A stretch of 64,000 nucleotides of DNA from Acidobacteriota bacterium (GCA_003388555.1 QQVD01000005.1:33521-97520); one strand, 5' to 3'. Shown: positions 36,533-46,122, numbered from the stretch's first letter. Program-made: numbers and translations. Notes: generated by a model not told the origin, from the letters alone.

Positions 36533-37129
36533 GTGAGACGCTGGCTGACTCTGCAGTCGAAGCTCGAGGAGGGGTTGCTGGCCTACGGCATCCTGGCGAT
36601 CGCGCTGTTGATGGTGCTCGGCGTGCTCACCCGCTCGTTGCTCGGGTTCAGCCTCACCTTCGCCGAGGAGGTCTCGCAGTTCCTCATCGTGATGATCTGC
36701 TTCGTCGGCCTGAGCTACGCCGCCGGGCGGCGGCGACACATCCGTATGACGGCACTGGTCGAGGGGGTCGGCGGTCGGGCGCGTACCGCGCTCGAGGTCC
36801 TGGTCTCGGCGAGCACCGCGCTGCTGCTCCTCCTCGCCGCGGCGTGGTCGGTGCGCTACGTGCTGGTGATGGCCGATCTCGGCTCGATCTCTCCGGTGCT
36901 CAGCGTGCCGCTGTACATGGTCTACGCGGTGGCTCCGCTCGGCCTGCTGCTCGCGGCGGCGCACTACGTCGGCCAGGTACGGGCGATGCTGCGCGACGGC
37001 GCCGACGCGGTGTTGGCGCGCTACGCCGGCAATCTCCCTGCAGAAGGCGCTGCGCTGGCCGAGGCTGTTCCGACTCCTCCGGAGATGGCTTCGTCCGGTG
37101 ACGACGCCAGCGACGAGGCGCCGCGATGA
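36533..37129 (+). CDS. TRAP transporter small permease (DctQ/TeaB type)
   Basis: 198 residues with four hydrophobic segments (around residues 18-36, 46-66, 84-108 and 126-146), the DctQ layout. FAEEVSQFLIVMICFVGLSYAA is the conserved second helix, and GRRRHIRMTAL follows it. The last 45 residues are a soluble Ala/Pro/Glu tail. It forms the integral membrane complex with the large permease. The start is GTG with GGAG upstream, 75 bp after ectC, and its stop overlaps the next start (ATGA). Confidence 0.9.
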   Translation: MRRWLTLQSKLEEGLLAYGILAIALLMVLGVLTRSLLGFSLTFAEEVSQFLIVMICFVGLSYAAGRRRHIRMTALVEGVGGRARTALEVLVSASTALLLLLAAAWSVRYVLVMADLGSISPVLSVPLYMVYAVAPLGLLLAAAHYVGQVRAMLRDGADAVLARYAGNLPAEGAALAEAVPTPPEMASSGDDASDEAPR

Positions 37130-38424
37130 CCGGCGTGCTGATCCTGATCGCCGCGGTGCTCCTGGTGCTGCTGCTGCTCGGCTTCCCGATGAAGGTGCCG
37201 CTGCTGTCGGCGGCGGCGCTGACCCTGGTCCTCTTCTTTCCCGATGTCGACCTCGCGGTGCTGGTGCAGCAGTGGATCGGCGGCATCAAGCCGGCGGCGC
37301 TGATCGCAGTGCCGATGTTCATCCTCGCCGCCGAGATCATGACCCGCGGCCAGTCCGCCGATCGGCTGCTCGAGTTCGTCGAGTCGTGGATCGGTCACCT
37401 GCGCGGCGGACTGCCGATCACCAGCGCGGTGAGCTGCACCCTGTTCGGCGCCATCTCCGGCTCGACCCAGGCCACCGTGGTGGCGATCGGCCAGCCGCTG
37501 CGCCCGCGCCTGCTGCGCGCCGGCTACCCCGACTCGTTCGCCACCGCACTGATCATCAACGCCAGCGACGTGGCGCTGCTGATCCCTCCCAGCATCGGCA
37601 TGATCGTCTACGGCGTCGTTTCGGGGACCTCGATCGGCGAGCTGTTCATCGCCGGCATCGGCCCCGGCCTTCTGATCCTGCTGCTGTTCAGTCTGCTCTG
37701 CTGGTGGAAGACGCGCCAGCTCGGCATCGAGCGGGCGCCTCGTGCGTCCGCCGCCGATCGCCTCGCCGCGACGCGCCGGGCGCTGATCCCGCTCGGCTTC
37801 CCGCTGCTGATCATCGGTGGCATCTACAGCGGCACCTTCAGCCCCACCGAGGCGGCCTCGGTGTCGGTGCTCTACGCCATCGTCATCGAGATGCTGGTCT
37901 TCCGGGGCCTCGGCTGGAGCGATGTGCGCGAGGCGGCGCTGGCCACCGGCCTGGTGACCGCGGTGGTGTTCGTGTTGGTCGGCGCCGGCGCGGCGTTCTC
38001 CTGGGTGATCTCGTTCGCCCAGCTGCCTTCGGTGCTGATCAACGACCTGCTGGGCCTCGGCGCGGAATCCGGTTACTGGACGATCCTGCTCACCGTCGCG
38101 GTGGCTTTCTTCGTCGGCTGCATGTTCGTCGACCCGATCGTCGTCATCCTGATCCTGACTCCCATCTTCCACCCGGTCGCCACCTCGGCGGGCATCGACC
38201 CGGTGCTGGTCGGCACCCTGGTCATCCTGCAGGTGGCGATCGGTTCCGCGACGCCGCCGTTCGGGGTCGACATCTTCACCGCCGTGGCGGTGTTCCGGAA
38301 GCCCTACAAGGAGATCGTCGTCGGCACTCCGCCGTTCATCGTCACCCTGCTGCTGGCGTCGGTGCTGCTGATCGCCTTCCCCGACATCGCGCTCTTCCTG
38401 CGCGACCTGGCGTTCGCCGAATGA
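37126..38424 (+). CDS. TRAP transporter large permease (DctM/TeaC type)
   Basis: 432 residues, about twelve hydrophobic helices. Typical DctM segments are AVPMFILAAEIMTRG, FGAISGSTQATVVAIG, IINASDVALLIPPSIGMIVYGVVSGTS (in part), YSGTFSPTEAASVSVLYA and IGSATPPFGVDIFT. It drives substrate uptake with a sodium gradient together with the small subunit and the binding protein. It overlaps both neighbours by four bases, so the three subunits are co-translated. Position after ectABC makes ectoine or hydroxyectoine the likely substrate, as with TeaABC and UehABC. Confidence 0.93.
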   Translation: MTGVLILIAAVLLVLLLLGFPMKVPLLSAAALTLVLFFPDVDLAVLVQQWIGGIKPAALIAVPMFILAAEIMTRGQSADRLLEFVESWIGHLRGGLPITSAVSCTLFGAISGSTQATVVAIGQPLRPRLLRAGYPDSFATALIINASDVALLIPPSIGMIVYGVVSGTSIGELFIAGIGPGLLILLLFSLLCWWKTRQLGIERAPRASAADRLAATRRALIPLGFPLLIIGGIYSGTFSPTEAASVSVLYAIVIEMLVFRGLGWSDVREAALATGLVTAVVFVLVGAGAAFSWVISFAQLPSVLINDLLGLGAESGYWTILLTVAVAFFVGCMFVDPIVVILILTPIFHPVATSAGIDPVLVGTLVILQVAIGSATPPFGVDIFTAVAVFRKPYKEIVVGTPPFIVTLLLASVLLIAFPDIALFLRDLAFAE

Positions 38425-39542
38425 CGATCCGACGCCACCTGCAGGGCGCCGTGCTGCTGCTGGCAGCGGCCCTGGCCTGCACCGCTTGCGACGGCTCGCG
38501 AGGTGAGGCGGAGATCTGGCGCTTCGCCATCGAGGAGACGATCGGCAGCGTGCAGTGGTCGTACGCCAAGGAGTTCGAGGCGCGCATCGAAGCCGCCACC
38601 GCCGCCTCGCAGCGGCCGGTCGATGTGCAGGTCTATCCCTACGGCACGCTCGGCACCTCGGACCACGTCACCGAGCTGCTGCGCATGGGCACCGTGCACT
38701 TCGCCACCGCTTCGCCCGGCCACGTCGGCAAGTTGATTCCCGAGGCGCAGGTGCTGCTGCTGCACTTCGTCTTCTCCGATGACGCAGAGGTCAACCGCGA
38801 GGCGTTGCTCGACGGCGAGCTGCGCCGCCTGTTCAGCGATCTCTACCGCGAGAAGGGCTTCCGGCTGCTGGCCATCTTCCAGGAGGGCTGGCAGGTGTGG
38901 ACGACGCGCCGCGCCGTGTCCTCGCCCGAGGACTTCGACGGCCTGCGCATGCGGGTGATGACCTCGCCCCTGCTGCTCGACGCCTACCGCGCCTACGGCG
39001 CCAGCCCCACGCCGCTGCCCTACGGCGAGGTCTACAGCGCGCTGCAGCTACGCATGATCGACGGTCAGGTGAACCCGATCTTCGCCATCGAGGAGATGAG
39101 CTTCTACGAGGTCACCGACCACCTGACGTTCGCCAACCACCTGCCCTTCGTCACCACCGTGGCGACCAACGACGTTTTCTTCGCGGGCCTGGACGCCGAC
39201 CGCCGCTCGCTCGTCTCGCGGGTCATCGACGACCTGCAGCAGCACGTCTTCGAGGTGCAGACACGTGACAACCGCGAGCGTCTGGACAGCATGCTCGAGC
39301 GCAAGCCGGAGCTGCAGGTCAGCCGCCTCGACGCGGCGCAGCGCCAGGCCTTCCGGGAGAGGAGCCTGGCGGTGCGCCGACGTTTCGTCGAGCGCGTCGG
39401 GCCGCGCGGCGAGATCGTGCTCGAGGCGCTGCTCGACGCGATCGATCGCGCCGAGCAGCGTGCGAGAGATGCGGAGGCCGACCCGGGGGCTCCGATCAGC
39501 GGCTCCGTCGGGCCCGGCGCAAGCCGGCAGCCGGACCCCTAG
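38421..39542 (+). CDS. TRAP transporter substrate-binding protein (DctP/TeaA type)
   Basis: 373 residues. The N-terminal signal LLLAAALACTAC suggests a lipoprotein, unusual for a DctP protein, which is normally free in the periplasm. Core DctP motifs are VQVYPYGTLGTSDHVTELLR, FDGLRMRVMTSPLLLDAYRA (with the Arg that binds carboxylate), PLPYGEVYSALQLRMIDGQV and NPIFAIEEM. The last 50 residues are a charged extension. Gene order here is small permease, large permease, binding protein. The binding protein presumably delivers ectoine; the ligand residues of TeaA cannot be assigned without alignment. Confidence 0.9.
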   Translation: MTIRRHLQGAVLLLAAALACTACDGSRGEAEIWRFAIEETIGSVQWSYAKEFEARIEAATAASQRPVDVQVYPYGTLGTSDHVTELLRMGTVHFATASPGHVGKLIPEAQVLLLHFVFSDDAEVNREALLDGELRRLFSDLYREKGFRLLAIFQEGWQVWTTRRAVSSPEDFDGLRMRVMTSPLLLDAYRAYGASPTPLPYGEVYSALQLRMIDGQVNPIFAIEEMSFYEVTDHLTFANHLPFVTTVATNDVFFAGLDADRRSLVSRVIDDLQQHVFEVQTRDNRERLDSMLERKPELQVSRLDAAQRQAFRERSLAVRRRFVERVGPRGEIVLEALLDAIDRAEQRARDAEADPGAPISGSVGPGASRQPDP

Positions 39543-39563
39543 CCGCGCCCTGACGCCGAGGGC

Positions 39564-40487
39564 CTACTCGCTGGTGGTCACCTGGCCTGCAGCCGCGCCG
39601 GCGGTCGGCGTCAGGTGCTCCTTGAACCAGGCGATCAGCTCGGCGGTCGCCGTCGCGTCGTGCTCGCCGACGAAGCCGTGCCCGGCGCCCTCGAGGATCA
39701 CCAGCTTGGCCACCACGCCCTGGGCCTCGAGCGCCGCGTGCATCGCCTGGCTGGTCGTCTGTGGCACCAGGTTGTCGGCGGTGCCGTGCACCAGCAGGGT
39801 CGGAGGATCGTCGGCCGAGGCGTAGAGCAGCGGCGAGATGTCGTCGCTGAGCTCGGGATCGAAGTCGAGCGCCGGGAAGCGGTCGTTCGGCCCGGTGATC
39901 GGCTGCAGGTCGACCGGCGGGAAGTAGGCGACCACCGCCGCCACCCTGGCGTCCCCGGCGTCGCCGTGCTGCCCGACGACCGACTCGCTGCCCGATCCCA
40001 GCATCAGCGACAGGTGGCCGCCGGCGCTACCGCCGAAGACTCCGAGACGCTCGGGGTCGACCGAGAAGCGCGCGGCATTGTCGCGGATGTGGGCGAGCGC
40101 CTTGCGCACGTCGACCACCGCGTCCGGCACCTTGAACAGAGGCGCCGAGCCGTGGCGCACCAGGAAGAGAGTGAAGCCCTCCTCGACCAGAGAGGAGAAG
40201 GCGGCACTGCGCTGGAGCGCCGCCTGCGGGTCGAACCAGGTCGAATTCCAGCCGCCGCTGACCATGAAGAGGACTCCGGCGCCGTTGCCGTTCGCCGGCT
40301 CGATGACGTCGTAGGTCAGGGCCATGCCCATCTTGTGGCCGTAGACGACGTCGGAGTGCAGCTCGTAGAGCGAAGCCTGGGCCGGCGCAGCGAGGGCGAC
40401 GGCCAGGAGGGCGACGATCGACCAGGCGAGAGCGTTGCGGCGGGCGCGGGGAAGATCGGCTGAACAGCGTTGCGTTGCGGTGGTCAT
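39564..40487 (-). CDS. Secreted alpha/beta-hydrolase (acetyl-esterase/dienelactone-hydrolase-like)
   Basis: 307 residues with a signal peptide (ALAWSIVALLAVALAAPAQA). The triad is visible: nucleophile in GVFGGSAGGHLSLML, Asp in LLVHGTADNLVPQ, and His in EGAGHGFVGEH. HG and GGWN elements upstream shape the oxyanion hole. The layout fits BD-FAE/acetyl-esterase types that remove acyl groups from glycans or small esters. ATG 40487 has AGGAG upstream. It is convergent with the TRAP operon. Confidence 0.88.
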   Translation of the reverse strand: MTTATQRCSADLPRARRNALAWSIVALLAVALAAPAQASLYELHSDVVYGHKMGMALTYDVIEPANGNGAGVLFMVSGGWNSTWFDPQAALQRSAAFSSLVEEGFTLFLVRHGSAPLFKVPDAVVDVRKALAHIRDNAARFSVDPERLGVFGGSAGGHLSLMLGSGSESVVGQHGDAGDARVAAVVAYFPPVDLQPITGPNDRFPALDFDPELSDDISPLLYASADDPPTLLVHGTADNLVPQTTSQAMHAALEAQGVVAKLVILEGAGHGFVGEHDATATAELIAWFKEHLTPTAGAAAGQVTTSE

Positions 40488-40723
40488 CGGAAGGGCTCCT
40501 GGTGGGGATGTCGGCGGGAGGGGTGCGGCGCGGCTGCTCCTCAGGCGGCAGTGGGAAGAATGACGCGGGGCGAGGCGATTGTCGAAGAAACCCTCAGGCT
40601 CTCGGAGGGGAGTCGTCGGGGCAGACGCCGCCGAGCACGGCGATGTTTCGGCGCCGAAGACGGCCTGCTCGGCCGAGGGCGATGCCGGTCGGACGGTCGT
40701 ACGGGCACGAACGGAGGTCGTCG

Positions 40724-41575
40724 ATGGGTGATGGTGACGCGACGTCGGTCGACGGATCGGGCTCCTCCTCCTGGCAGCCCCGTGATCTCGCCTGGCGTCG
40801 GGAGACCGCGGACCGGATGCCGGATCTGCCGCGGTCCGTCGAGGCGCGGGAGATGCTGAGGGACGAGGAGTCCCTCTGTCTCGCTCCGGAGTCTCCGGCG
40901 CCGCCCGAAGCCGCCAGGTCCGGGCCATCCTTCGTCGTCTGCTCGCCGCCGCACCGGCTGGCGGCCCTTGTCGGAGCTCCGGACGCGGCGTCGCTGGTCG
41001 AGGCGGTGGCGCAGGCCGACGAGCTCATCGTCTTTCCCGAGGACCGGGCCGCGGTCGAACGATGCCTCGGCGGCGACTGGCGCGGCGAGCACGTCGTGGT
41101 GCACCGGCGGCCGTCCTCCGGAGTCGCCGGTCGGCCGGCACACCCGGTGCGCACGATCGCCGAGCACGGAGAGATCGCGGTCGACTTCGCACCCGGGCCG
41201 TCTGACGGCGCGGAGCGGCCGTCTCGGCGAGTGCACACCGGCGGCGACCCGGTGACGGAACGCTTTCGTCGCCTCTTGGCCGATCACGAGGTGCCGATCG
41301 TGGCGGCGTTCGACGGCGAGCGCCCGGTCGCCTTCTGCTACCCCTCGGCGGTCAGCGAGGGCCTGGGGGCCGTGTCGATCGACACCGTGCCTTCGCACCA
41401 TCGACGTGGCTTCGCCGCCTCGGCCGCCCTGGCGATGGAGGCGCTGATGGAGGAGCGCGGGAGGCGGGCCGTGTGGGCCGCCGTCGATTCGAACCTGGCG
41501 TCCCTCGGACTCGCCGCCCGCCTCGGCTTCGAGCCGGTCGACGAGATCTGGCTGTTCGTGCGCGCCGAGGACTGA
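40724..41575 (+). CDS. GNAT-family N-acetyltransferase, two-part
   Basis: 283 residues. The N-terminal 170 residues have no clear motif but carry a possible degenerate GNAT half. The C-terminal domain has VAAFDGERPVAFCYPSAVSEG, SIDTVPSHHRRGFAASAALAMEAL (acetyl-CoA loop with R-R-G-x-A) and NLASLGLAARLGFEPVDEIW. The substrate is unknown. GGAGGT lies about seven bases before the ATG. It is flanked by a divergent esterase and a convergent monooxygenase, so it is a single-gene unit. Confidence 0.78.
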   Translation: MGDGDATSVDGSGSSSWQPRDLAWRRETADRMPDLPRSVEAREMLRDEESLCLAPESPAPPEAARSGPSFVVCSPPHRLAALVGAPDAASLVEAVAQADELIVFPEDRAAVERCLGGDWRGEHVVVHRRPSSGVAGRPAHPVRTIAEHGEIAVDFAPGPSDGAERPSRRVHTGGDPVTERFRRLLADHEVPIVAAFDGERPVAFCYPSAVSEGLGAVSIDTVPSHHRRGFAASAALAMEALMEERGRRAVWAAVDSNLASLGLAARLGFEPVDEIWLFVRAED

Positions 41576-41605
41576 GGCGGACGCGCGGTAGGACCGAGTC
41601 CGTCG

Positions 41606-43273
41606 TCAGCCCACCGGATGACCCAGGCCGCGTCGCACGATCGGCACGAGGAGCTCGGGGAGAGCGCGGCCGTCGGCGGCGCCTGCGCGGCAGCGCACGA
41701 AGCCCGCGACGTGGGCGTCGGGGCGCGCCACCAGAGCGTCTCCCTGTCCGAGGCCGAGGGCGGGGCAGAGCACCTCACTGGCGGAGAGTCCGGTCTCCAC
41801 CGTGCTGCCCTCCGTCGCGCCGCTCCGAGCCTCGACGCGGAGGACCCGGAGGCGGGCGCCGCACGCCGCGGCGAGCGCCTCGATGTCCAGTGGGAGGTCG
41901 CCGTGCACGACGACCAGCCATCCTTGCCGCGCGATGCTGCGCAAGGCCCGACCGTCCTCGAGCACCAGGTCGGGCAGCAGGTCGCCCGCCTGCAGCCGCC
42001 CCGGCGGATCACCGAGCTCGGGTGTCGTCAGCGGTGAGTCGCGGTAGGCGAAGGGCTGGTAGAGCCGGCCCGAATCGACCTCGGCGCGGTGCGCCGGGTC
42101 GGACCGTGCCGCCTCCAGCGTGCGCTCGCGGTGGCGGCGCTCCGCGGCGCTGTGCGGCACCAGGAAGCGCATCGTGCGCTCGGTGACACGCAGGTTCTCG
42201 AGCGCCGCTGCCCGGCGCTCGGCGTCGTAGGAGTCGATCAGGGTCTCCGGAGCCTCCCCTCGCAGCACCAGGGCGAGCTTCCAGGCGAGGTTCTCAGCGT
42301 CGTGCACCCCCGAGTTGAGGCCGCGGGCCCCGAACGGCGCCATCAGGTGGGCGCAGTCGCCGGCGAGCAGGAAGCGCCCGGCGCGCAGCCGCGAGGCGCA
42401 GCGGCCGTGGAAGCGGTAGACGGAGCTCCACACCAGCTCGTAGTCGAGGTCCTCGAGGATCCGGCGGATGCGCCGGTCGAGGGCGCCGGTGCGGCGTTCC
42501 AGCTCGAGATCGAAGGAGCGGTCGACCTGCCAGTCGATGCGCAGGACGCCTTCCGGCTGCGGGTGGATGAGTACCTGGCGCCCGGGGTTCCACGGGGGAT
42601 CGAAGTAGAAGCGGCGCTCGCGCTCCCAGCCCCGGTGCGCCGCCTCGGGGATGCGCACGTCGCAGATCAGGAAGAGGTCGTCGTAGGAGTGGCCGGGGAA
42701 GTCGACGCCGAGCTGGCGGCGTAGCTCGCCCGAGTGAGCGCCGGTGGCGAGCACCGCCCAGGGCGCCGAGAGCTCGACGCCGTCGCCGTCGGCGTCTCGC
42801 CCGGCGACGACAGCGCGTTCGCCTTGGGAGCTCACCTCGGTCGCCGCCACCAGGCGCCGCTCGATCCGGCCTTCGGCGGCGACGGCATCGGCCAGCGCCG
42901 CCTCGGTGGCGCTCTGCGGCAGGTTGACGAACGGCGGGAACCGGCTGGATCCGTCGTCCGGAAGCTGCATCGCGAAGAGCTCGCGCTCGCCGAGGAAGGT
43001 GCGCGCGGTGCGCCAGGTGATCCCCTGGCGGGCGAGCTGCCGCCCGATGCCGATCTCCTCCCAGACGTCGAGCACGTCGCGCTGCTGGCAGATCGAGCGC
43101 GAGCCGACCGCGGACGGCCCGTCCGCCTGGTCGAGCAGGATCGACGACACGCCGCGACGCGCCAGCAGCAGGGCGGCGGTCATGCCCACCGGGCCGGCGC
43201 CGACGATCAGCACGGGCTCCGACGGACGATCGAGCCCCGACGGTGACCGGACGGGAGCGCTGTCGTCACTCAT
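41606..43273 (-). CDS. FAD-dependent aromatic-ring monooxygenase (MhpA/PheA-TfdB family)
   Basis: 555 residues. FAD motifs are complete: VLIVGAGPVGMTAALLLARRG, the DG-type middle segment VLATGAHSGELRRQLGV, and GRFLLAGDCAHLMAPFGARG with NSGVHDAENLAWKLAL. The C-terminal 150 residues form the thioredoxin-like domain typical of phenol hydroxylase relatives. It should hydroxylate an aromatic substrate using NAD(P)H and O2. It starts 21 bp after the MBL-fold gene and is very likely co-transcribed with it. No ring-cleavage dioxygenase is nearby. Confidence 0.88.
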   Translation of the reverse strand: MSDDSAPVRSPSGLDRPSEPVLIVGAGPVGMTAALLLARRGVSSILLDQADGPSAVGSRSICQQRDVLDVWEEIGIGRQLARQGITWRTARTFLGERELFAMQLPDDGSSRFPPFVNLPQSATEAALADAVAAEGRIERRLVAATEVSSQGERAVVAGRDADGDGVELSAPWAVLATGAHSGELRRQLGVDFPGHSYDDLFLICDVRIPEAAHRGWERERRFYFDPPWNPGRQVLIHPQPEGVLRIDWQVDRSFDLELERRTGALDRRIRRILEDLDYELVWSSVYRFHGRCASRLRAGRFLLAGDCAHLMAPFGARGLNSGVHDAENLAWKLALVLRGEAPETLIDSYDAERRAAALENLRVTERTMRFLVPHSAAERRHRERTLEAARSDPAHRAEVDSGRLYQPFAYRDSPLTTPELGDPPGRLQAGDLLPDLVLEDGRALRSIARQGWLVVVHGDLPLDIEALAAACGARLRVLRVEARSGATEGSTVETGLSASEVLCPALGLGQGDALVARPDAHVAGFVRCRAGAADGRALPELLVPIVRRGLGHPVG

Positions 43274-43294
43274 CTCGGCTCGAGCGCGGCGGCC

Positions 43295-44257
43295 TCAGTC
43301 CTGCAGCAGGTCCCACACCTCGCGGTCGCGCTCGGCGGTCCAGATCCGCGGCCAGGAGGTGCCGCTCAGCTCGTCCCACAGCCGGGCGACGTTGAAGGGC
43401 ATGCAGTGCTCGAAGATCGGCCAGGCGCCGTACGACGGCGCGAGCGCCGCGCGGGCCTCGTCGAAGGCCTGCTTCAGGGTCCCTCCCTGCCGGCGTACGC
43501 CGTCGACCCGGCGGATCATCGTGGTCAGGAATCGCCTCGTCTGGGCCACGGCGTCGCGACAGGCGCTCGCACCGTGGACCACGGGGCCTCGACCGCCGAT
43601 CAGGACGTCCGGCTGCAGGCCGATCAGCCGATCGAGTGTCGGCCCGGCCCACTCGCGATGGAAGGCGTCGCCGGTGTAGAGAGCAGCCTCGGCCTCGACC
43701 AGGTCGCCGGCGAAGAGGATGCGTCGCTCGGGCAGCCAGGCGACGAGATCGCCGGCGGTGTGGCCACGGCCCAGGTGCTGGAGCCGCAGCGCGCCGCGCT
43801 CGCCGCCGAGCTGGATCTCGAGCGTCTCGGTGAAGGTGAGAGTCGGTCGGGTGAGCCCCGGGATCGAGTCGGGATCCTCGAACAGGCGCGGCATGCGGCC
43901 GAGCTCCGAGGCCCAGTCCTCGCGCCCGCGCTCCTCGACCAGGCGGGCGGTGTTGTGATGGGCGACGACGGTCTGCGGGTCGAACGCCGCGGCGCCGAGC
44001 ACCCGCACCGCGTGGTAGTGCGACAGCACGAGGTAGCGGATCGGCTTGCCGCCGGTTCTGCGGCCGAGCTCTTCGACCCAGGGGCGGGCGGCCACCGGCG
44101 TCGCCCGCGCCTCGAAAGCGACGACGAACTCCTCGCCTTCGATGGCGCCGATGTTGGGGTCGCCTTCGCTGGTCAGCGCCCACACCCCCGGCGCCAGCTC
44201 GTCGAGCGTCTGCCGCTTCTCGTCGAGGTCGGCGGACGAGGCGAACGGGCGGCTCAT
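43295..44257 (-). CDS. MBL-fold hydrolase with an incomplete metal site
   Basis: 320 residues, no signal peptide. The fold is clear from NIGAIEGEEFVVAFEARATP, LVLSHYHAVRVLGAAAF, LQHLGRGHTAGDLVAWLP, RRILFAGDLVEAEAALYTG and VLIGGRGPVVHG. The usual HxHxDH motif reads HYHAVR, so the second-metal Asp and His are replaced, and the final His region is GRGP. Ligands left are HxH, the His of RGHT and the Asp of AGDL, consistent with a one-metal or altered enzyme. It is the first gene of a two-gene unit with the FAD monooxygenase, which suggests action on the same substrate or product. Substrate unknown. Confidence 0.85.
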   Translation of the reverse strand: MSRPFASSADLDEKRQTLDELAPGVWALTSEGDPNIGAIEGEEFVVAFEARATPVAARPWVEELGRRTGGKPIRYLVLSHYHAVRVLGAAAFDPQTVVAHHNTARLVEERGREDWASELGRMPRLFEDPDSIPGLTRPTLTFTETLEIQLGGERGALRLQHLGRGHTAGDLVAWLPERRILFAGDLVEAEAALYTGDAFHREWAGPTLDRLIGLQPDVLIGGRGPVVHGASACRDAVAQTRRFLTTMIRRVDGVRRQGGTLKQAFDEARAALAPSYGAWPIFEHCMPFNVARLWDELSGTSWPRIWTAERDREVWDLLQD

Positions 44258-44392
44258 CGCCGGCTTCCTCGCTTCTTCACACGGCGCACTCTCTTCACCC
44301 CATTTCCCCGAAGCGCGAGCATGTCATGCTGGATCTCGTCGACCCGCAGCCAGGCCGCACGCTCGCCACGGTCGTCTCGCCGCCTCGTTTTC

Positions 44393-45574
44393 ATGGAAGA
44401 TCGACTCGTCGTGAGCAGCACCCGCCCGTCAGCGTTCGCTTCGACGCTCGCACCCGTGCTCCTCGTCGCCTGCGGCGGCTGCGTGCCGCCGGGACCCGGC
44501 GACGTCGAGGCGCACTCCGAGCCACTGCGCCTCGACCAGATCCAGGTTCTCGGCAGCCACAACAGCTACAAGCTGGCGATCGAACCGAACCTGCTGTCGC
44601 TGTTGGCGGCACGCCGGCCCGAGGTCGCCGCCAGCCTCGACTACGCACACCCCCCTCTCGCCGAGCAGCTCGATGGCGGCCTGCGCAAGCTCGAGCTCGA
44701 TGTCTTCCACGACCCCGAAGGCGGCCTCTATGCCGATCCCTCCGGTCCTCGCCAGGTGAGCGCGGCAGGCCTCGATCCGGGGCCGCCGCACGATCCCGCG
44801 GGCGAGCTGCTTGCCCCTGGATTCAAGGTCCTGCACGTGCAGGACATCGACTACCGCTCGAGCTGCCTGACGCTGGCGAGCTGCCTCGCCGAGCTGCGGG
44901 CCTGGTCGGACGAGAACCCCGGCCACCTGCCGATCGTCGTCACGCTCAACGCCAAGGACGCGCCGATCGTCGGTGACGATGGCGAGCCGGAGCCTGCCTA
45001 CGTCGTGCCGCTGCCCTTCGACACCGCCGCCTTCGCAGCTCTCGACGCCGAGATCGTGGAGTCGCTGGGCCGCGACAGGCTACTGCTGCCGGACGACGTG
45101 CGTGGTGACTCCGAGACCCTGGAAGAGGCGGTGCTGCGCCGCGGTTGGCCGGCTGTCGGCGAGGTGCGTGGTCGCTTCCTCTTCGTGCTCGACGAGGGCG
45201 GCGGCAAGCTCGAGACGTACGTCGAGGGCCACCCGTCGCTGCGCGGCCGGGTGCTCTTCGTCAACGCCGAGCCGGGACGTCCCGAGGCGGCTTTCCGCAT
45301 CGTCAACGACCCGATCGGTCGCGGCGAGGAGATCCGAGAGCTGGTGCGACGCGGATACCTGGTGCGCACCCGGGCCGATGCCGACACGCGCGAGGCGCGT
45401 AGCGGCGAGACGGCCAGGCGTGACGCCGCGTTCGCCACCGGAGCCCACTTCGTCAGCACCGACTACGCCTTCGGCTCGCCGTTCGGCACCGGCTACCGCG
45501 TGTCGCTCCCGGGTGGCGGCGTGGTGCGCTGCAACCCCGTCACCGCGCAGAGCGGGTGCCAGCTGGCGGAGTGA
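44393..45574 (+). CDS. PI-PLC-like phosphodiesterase lipoprotein (Ca2+-dependent PLC-C1 type)
   Basis: 393 residues. An N-terminal signal ends LLVAC, an excellent lipobox. A TIM-barrel phosphodiesterase follows: IQVLGSHNSYKL (first catalytic His), LDGGLRKLELDVFHDPEGG (metal-ligand Glu and Asp), VLHVQDIDYRSSCLTLASCL, and the C-terminal GAHFVSTDYAFGSPFGTGY. It belongs to the family annotated as Ca2+-dependent phosphoinositide-specific phospholipase C. In bacteria the real substrate may be another phosphodiester or glycerophosphodiester. It is divergent from the MBL gene across 135 bp. Confidence 0.85.
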   Translation: MEDRLVVSSTRPSAFASTLAPVLLVACGGCVPPGPGDVEAHSEPLRLDQIQVLGSHNSYKLAIEPNLLSLLAARRPEVAASLDYAHPPLAEQLDGGLRKLELDVFHDPEGGLYADPSGPRQVSAAGLDPGPPHDPAGELLAPGFKVLHVQDIDYRSSCLTLASCLAELRAWSDENPGHLPIVVTLNAKDAPIVGDDGEPEPAYVVPLPFDTAAFAALDAEIVESLGRDRLLLPDDVRGDSETLEEAVLRRGWPAVGEVRGRFLFVLDEGGGKLETYVEGHPSLRGRVLFVNAEPGRPEAAFRIVNDPIGRGEEIRELVRRGYLVRTRADADTREARSGETARRDAAFATGAHFVSTDYAFGSPFGTGYRVSLPGGGVVRCNPVTAQSGCQLAE

Positions 45575-45714
45575 GCCCGCGGCCGCGAGCGATGGCACCC
45601 GTGCCATCGGGGGACGAGGCGAGGATTCTGCGGGCGCCGGCTGCGCCACTGCCATAGACTGCCGGCGCAGCTTGCTGGCCGGGGGGTCGGCGCTGGAGGC
45701 AGAAAGAGGACGAC

Positions 45715-46122
45715 TTGAGCGCCTGTGGGCCAGATCCTTCACGTCGACGTGGGCCAGTGATCACCATCGACCGCGAGACCCACTCCGACATCGTCGTCGG
45801 CCGGGTGATCGGCGAGTTCGAGGTCGAGGACGCGATGCAAGCCGCCCGCAGGATCTGGGAGCTGACATCGGGGCCGCGACGCCGGATCCTGTGGGATCTG
45901 CGCCAGTCGGAGTTCTCGTTCCAGGCTGACGAAGTGCGCAACCTCGCCGAGTCGGTGCGTCGCGAGGCCCCGCCCGGGGATCTGCGCACCGCGTTCCTGG
46001 TCTCGCGCGACCTGCACTTCGGCCTGGTACGCATGTTCGAGATGATGCGCGAGACCGAGGTGTCGCAGACCGGCACCTTCCGCGATCTCGAGCAGGCCCT
46101 GGCCTGGCTGCGCGAGTCCTGA
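45715..46122 (+). CDS. Small STAS/SpoIIAA-like protein, function unknown
   Basis: 135 residues, cytoplasmic. The layout VITIDRETHSDIVVGRVIGEFEVED...ILWDLRQSEFSF...AFLVSRDLHFGLVRMFEM...FRDLEQALAWL matches small alpha/beta proteins of the SpoIIAA/STAS-like type found in many environmental bacteria. No catalytic motif is present. The TTG at 45715 has AGAGGA six bases upstream; a GTG at 45757 would give a shorter protein starting at VITIDRE. It is convergent with the coiled-coil lipoprotein gene and they share the hairpin at 46231-46260. Confidence 0.6.
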   Translation: MSACGPDPSRRRGPVITIDRETHSDIVVGRVIGEFEVEDAMQAARRIWELTSGPRRRILWDLRQSEFSFQADEVRNLAESVRREAPPGDLRTAFLVSRDLHFGLVRMFEMMRETEVSQTGTFRDLEQALAWLRES

